Shown here one piece after another: positions 63,170 through 64,000 of a stretch of 64,000 nt of DNA. Positions within the stretch are counted from its first letter, which is position 1. Each line of letters starts with the position of its first letter. The stretch is from Bisporella sp. PMI_857 (Eukaryota > Ascomycota > Leotiomycetes > Helotiales > Helotiaceae), in the NCBI GenBank assembly GCA_021307315.1, contig JAJSPD010000011.1, positions 496,001-560,000 of the forward strand, given 5' to 3'. The notes beneath the pieces are model-generated. The model did not search any database. It had not been told where the DNA came from and saw only the letters and a list, made by a program, of their open reading frames with translations. The position numbers were made by a program, and so were the translations under genes.

Positions 63170-64000
63170 GTCTACAACGATGGCGATATCTTACCCGATT
63201 ATTTTACTCTCTCTGATGGTTGTCCCCTCTGTTGTCGTCCTTTCCATTTCCAATTTGCAGATTATTTGCAATTTCCCGACACTCCTTTAGACTCCGCCCA
63301 CGATCGAATCTCCTCAAGTACCGATACTTCCTGGACTCCGCCGCAAGCCGAATTTGAATCCAACGAAGAATCTAATCGGAACAGTGTCTTCTTTGGCTCC
63401 GACTCCTCTCACTGCGATGCGCAATCTGAGTCCAACCAATTACAGCCTTCAGACTGGATCCTGTCCGATGCCCACAACGACTCGCTTCCAAACTTCGCCA
63501 ATGAGCTGTCTCTGAATTCTGCCCTTGAGCCTTTTGGGATGAATCTTCCAATTATGGATGATGAGTTCCTCGCTGGCAAACTGATCATTGCGGTAGGATC
63601 ATCCGAATCTGGTGTTCTTCCTATGGGAGGGCAGGACAATCACCCTCTTGTATCCCCCAATACAACATCCAGCACCGTACCGCCTCAGCTCTATGAGACC
63701 GTTCATATGGGTGACATTCAACCTTCTACCGCGATGACCTCACGTGAGACGCCTCACCCTCAAGCTCTCAATGAAGGGCAAGCCGGCCTCCCACCCCCCT
63801 TGGAACAATTTATTTGCAGCTGGAACGAATGTCGAACTAGTTTCAAGAAGGTGGCAGAACTTAGGCATGTCGCTCCCTCAAGATGAAAGACTGCATTGCT
63901 AACTTCGCCTTAATTGTAGGCACCATGTTCGATCGCACACGAAAGGAGCACATCGATGCTTGTGGGATGGATGCCAGAGACCACCGGAGCCAACCAGCTC
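63170..64000 (+). CDS. C2H2 zinc-finger protein (3' partial)
   Basis: The frame is open from 63170, after a TAG at 63167-63169, with no clear ATG, so an upstream exon or start is missing. It reads DGDILPDYFTLSDGCPLCCR, then a Ser/Asn/Asp-rich acidic region (SSSTDTSWTPPQAEFESNEE) that resembles an activation domain. Near residue 200 lies FICSWNECRTSFKKVAELR. A 55-nt intron (63865-63919) with GC donor and AG acceptor then joins to HHVRSHTKGAHRCLWDGC, completing one C2H2 finger and starting another before the window ends. Probably a fungal C2H2 transcription factor; its targets are unknown. Confidence 0.65.
63865..63919 (+). other. GC-AG intron of the C2H2 gene
   Basis: Donor AG|GCATGT, branch-like TGCTAAC at about 63897-63903, acceptor TTGTAG. 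Removal restores the His pair of the zinc finger. Confidence 0.6.

Overview
The window looks like a gene-poor, repeat-rich accessory region of a filamentous ascomycete (Pezizomycotina). Evidence for this is the short GT-AG introns of about 50-80 nt, three HET-domain genes, a NACHT/ankyrin NLR-like gene, fungal-type short-chain and zinc-alcohol dehydrogenases, pogo/Mutator/Helitron-type DNA transposon remains, and many solo LTRs. Nonsense changes in the transposon genes and one host gene are mostly of C-to-T or G-to-A type, which suggests (but does not prove) past RIP.

Layout. 1-7261: the 3' part of an NLR gene with about 60 ankyrin repeats of exactly 99 bp and a C-terminal ZZ zinc finger. 9.0-10.7 kb: remains of a BCS1-type AAA ATPase and of a protein kinase, the latter abutting a retroelement. 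10.7-13.8 kb: a nested pile of LTR elements around a broken gag gene. 14.2-19.7 kb: a two-exon SDR, a zinc alcohol dehydrogenase with an abnormal splice acceptor and a decayed DUF4188-type gene. 20.7-22.1 kb: more LTRs and a small OrsD-like fragment. 22.5-42.1 kb: two giant intronless genes transcribed away from a shared 1-kb promoter region. One encodes a TcB-TcC fusion (SpvB / TcdB / RHS) and the other a TcA-type subunit. 43.9-46.5 kb: a HET-ankyrin gene with one frameshift. 47.6-50.8 kb: nested solo LTRs in a Mutator-like fragment and a foldback element, then a Helitron PIF1 helicase fragment. 50.9-53.0 kb: an intact HET gene. 53.6-56.0 kb: a complete but dead pogo-type transposon with a solo LTR in its transposase gene. 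56.2-58.0 kb: a decayed C2H2 gene. 60.6-61.9 kb: a HET gene broken by a solo LTR. 63.2 kb to the edge: the start of another C2H2 gene.

The main finding is the 20-kb Tc-toxin locus. Tc toxins are known as bacterial ABC-type injection complexes: TcA is the receptor-binding and translocation pore, TcB-TcC the cocoon that holds a C-terminal toxic domain. Here a fungal-looking genome carries all three components as two long, uninterrupted, divergent reading frames, flanked by allorecognition genes and transposon debris. The absence of introns and the family distribution point to acquisition from bacteria, but this is inference. The rest is typical of a fast-evolving island: HET/NLR self-recognition genes with recently homogenised repeats, and retrotransposons reduced mostly to solo LTRs by LTR-LTR recombination.
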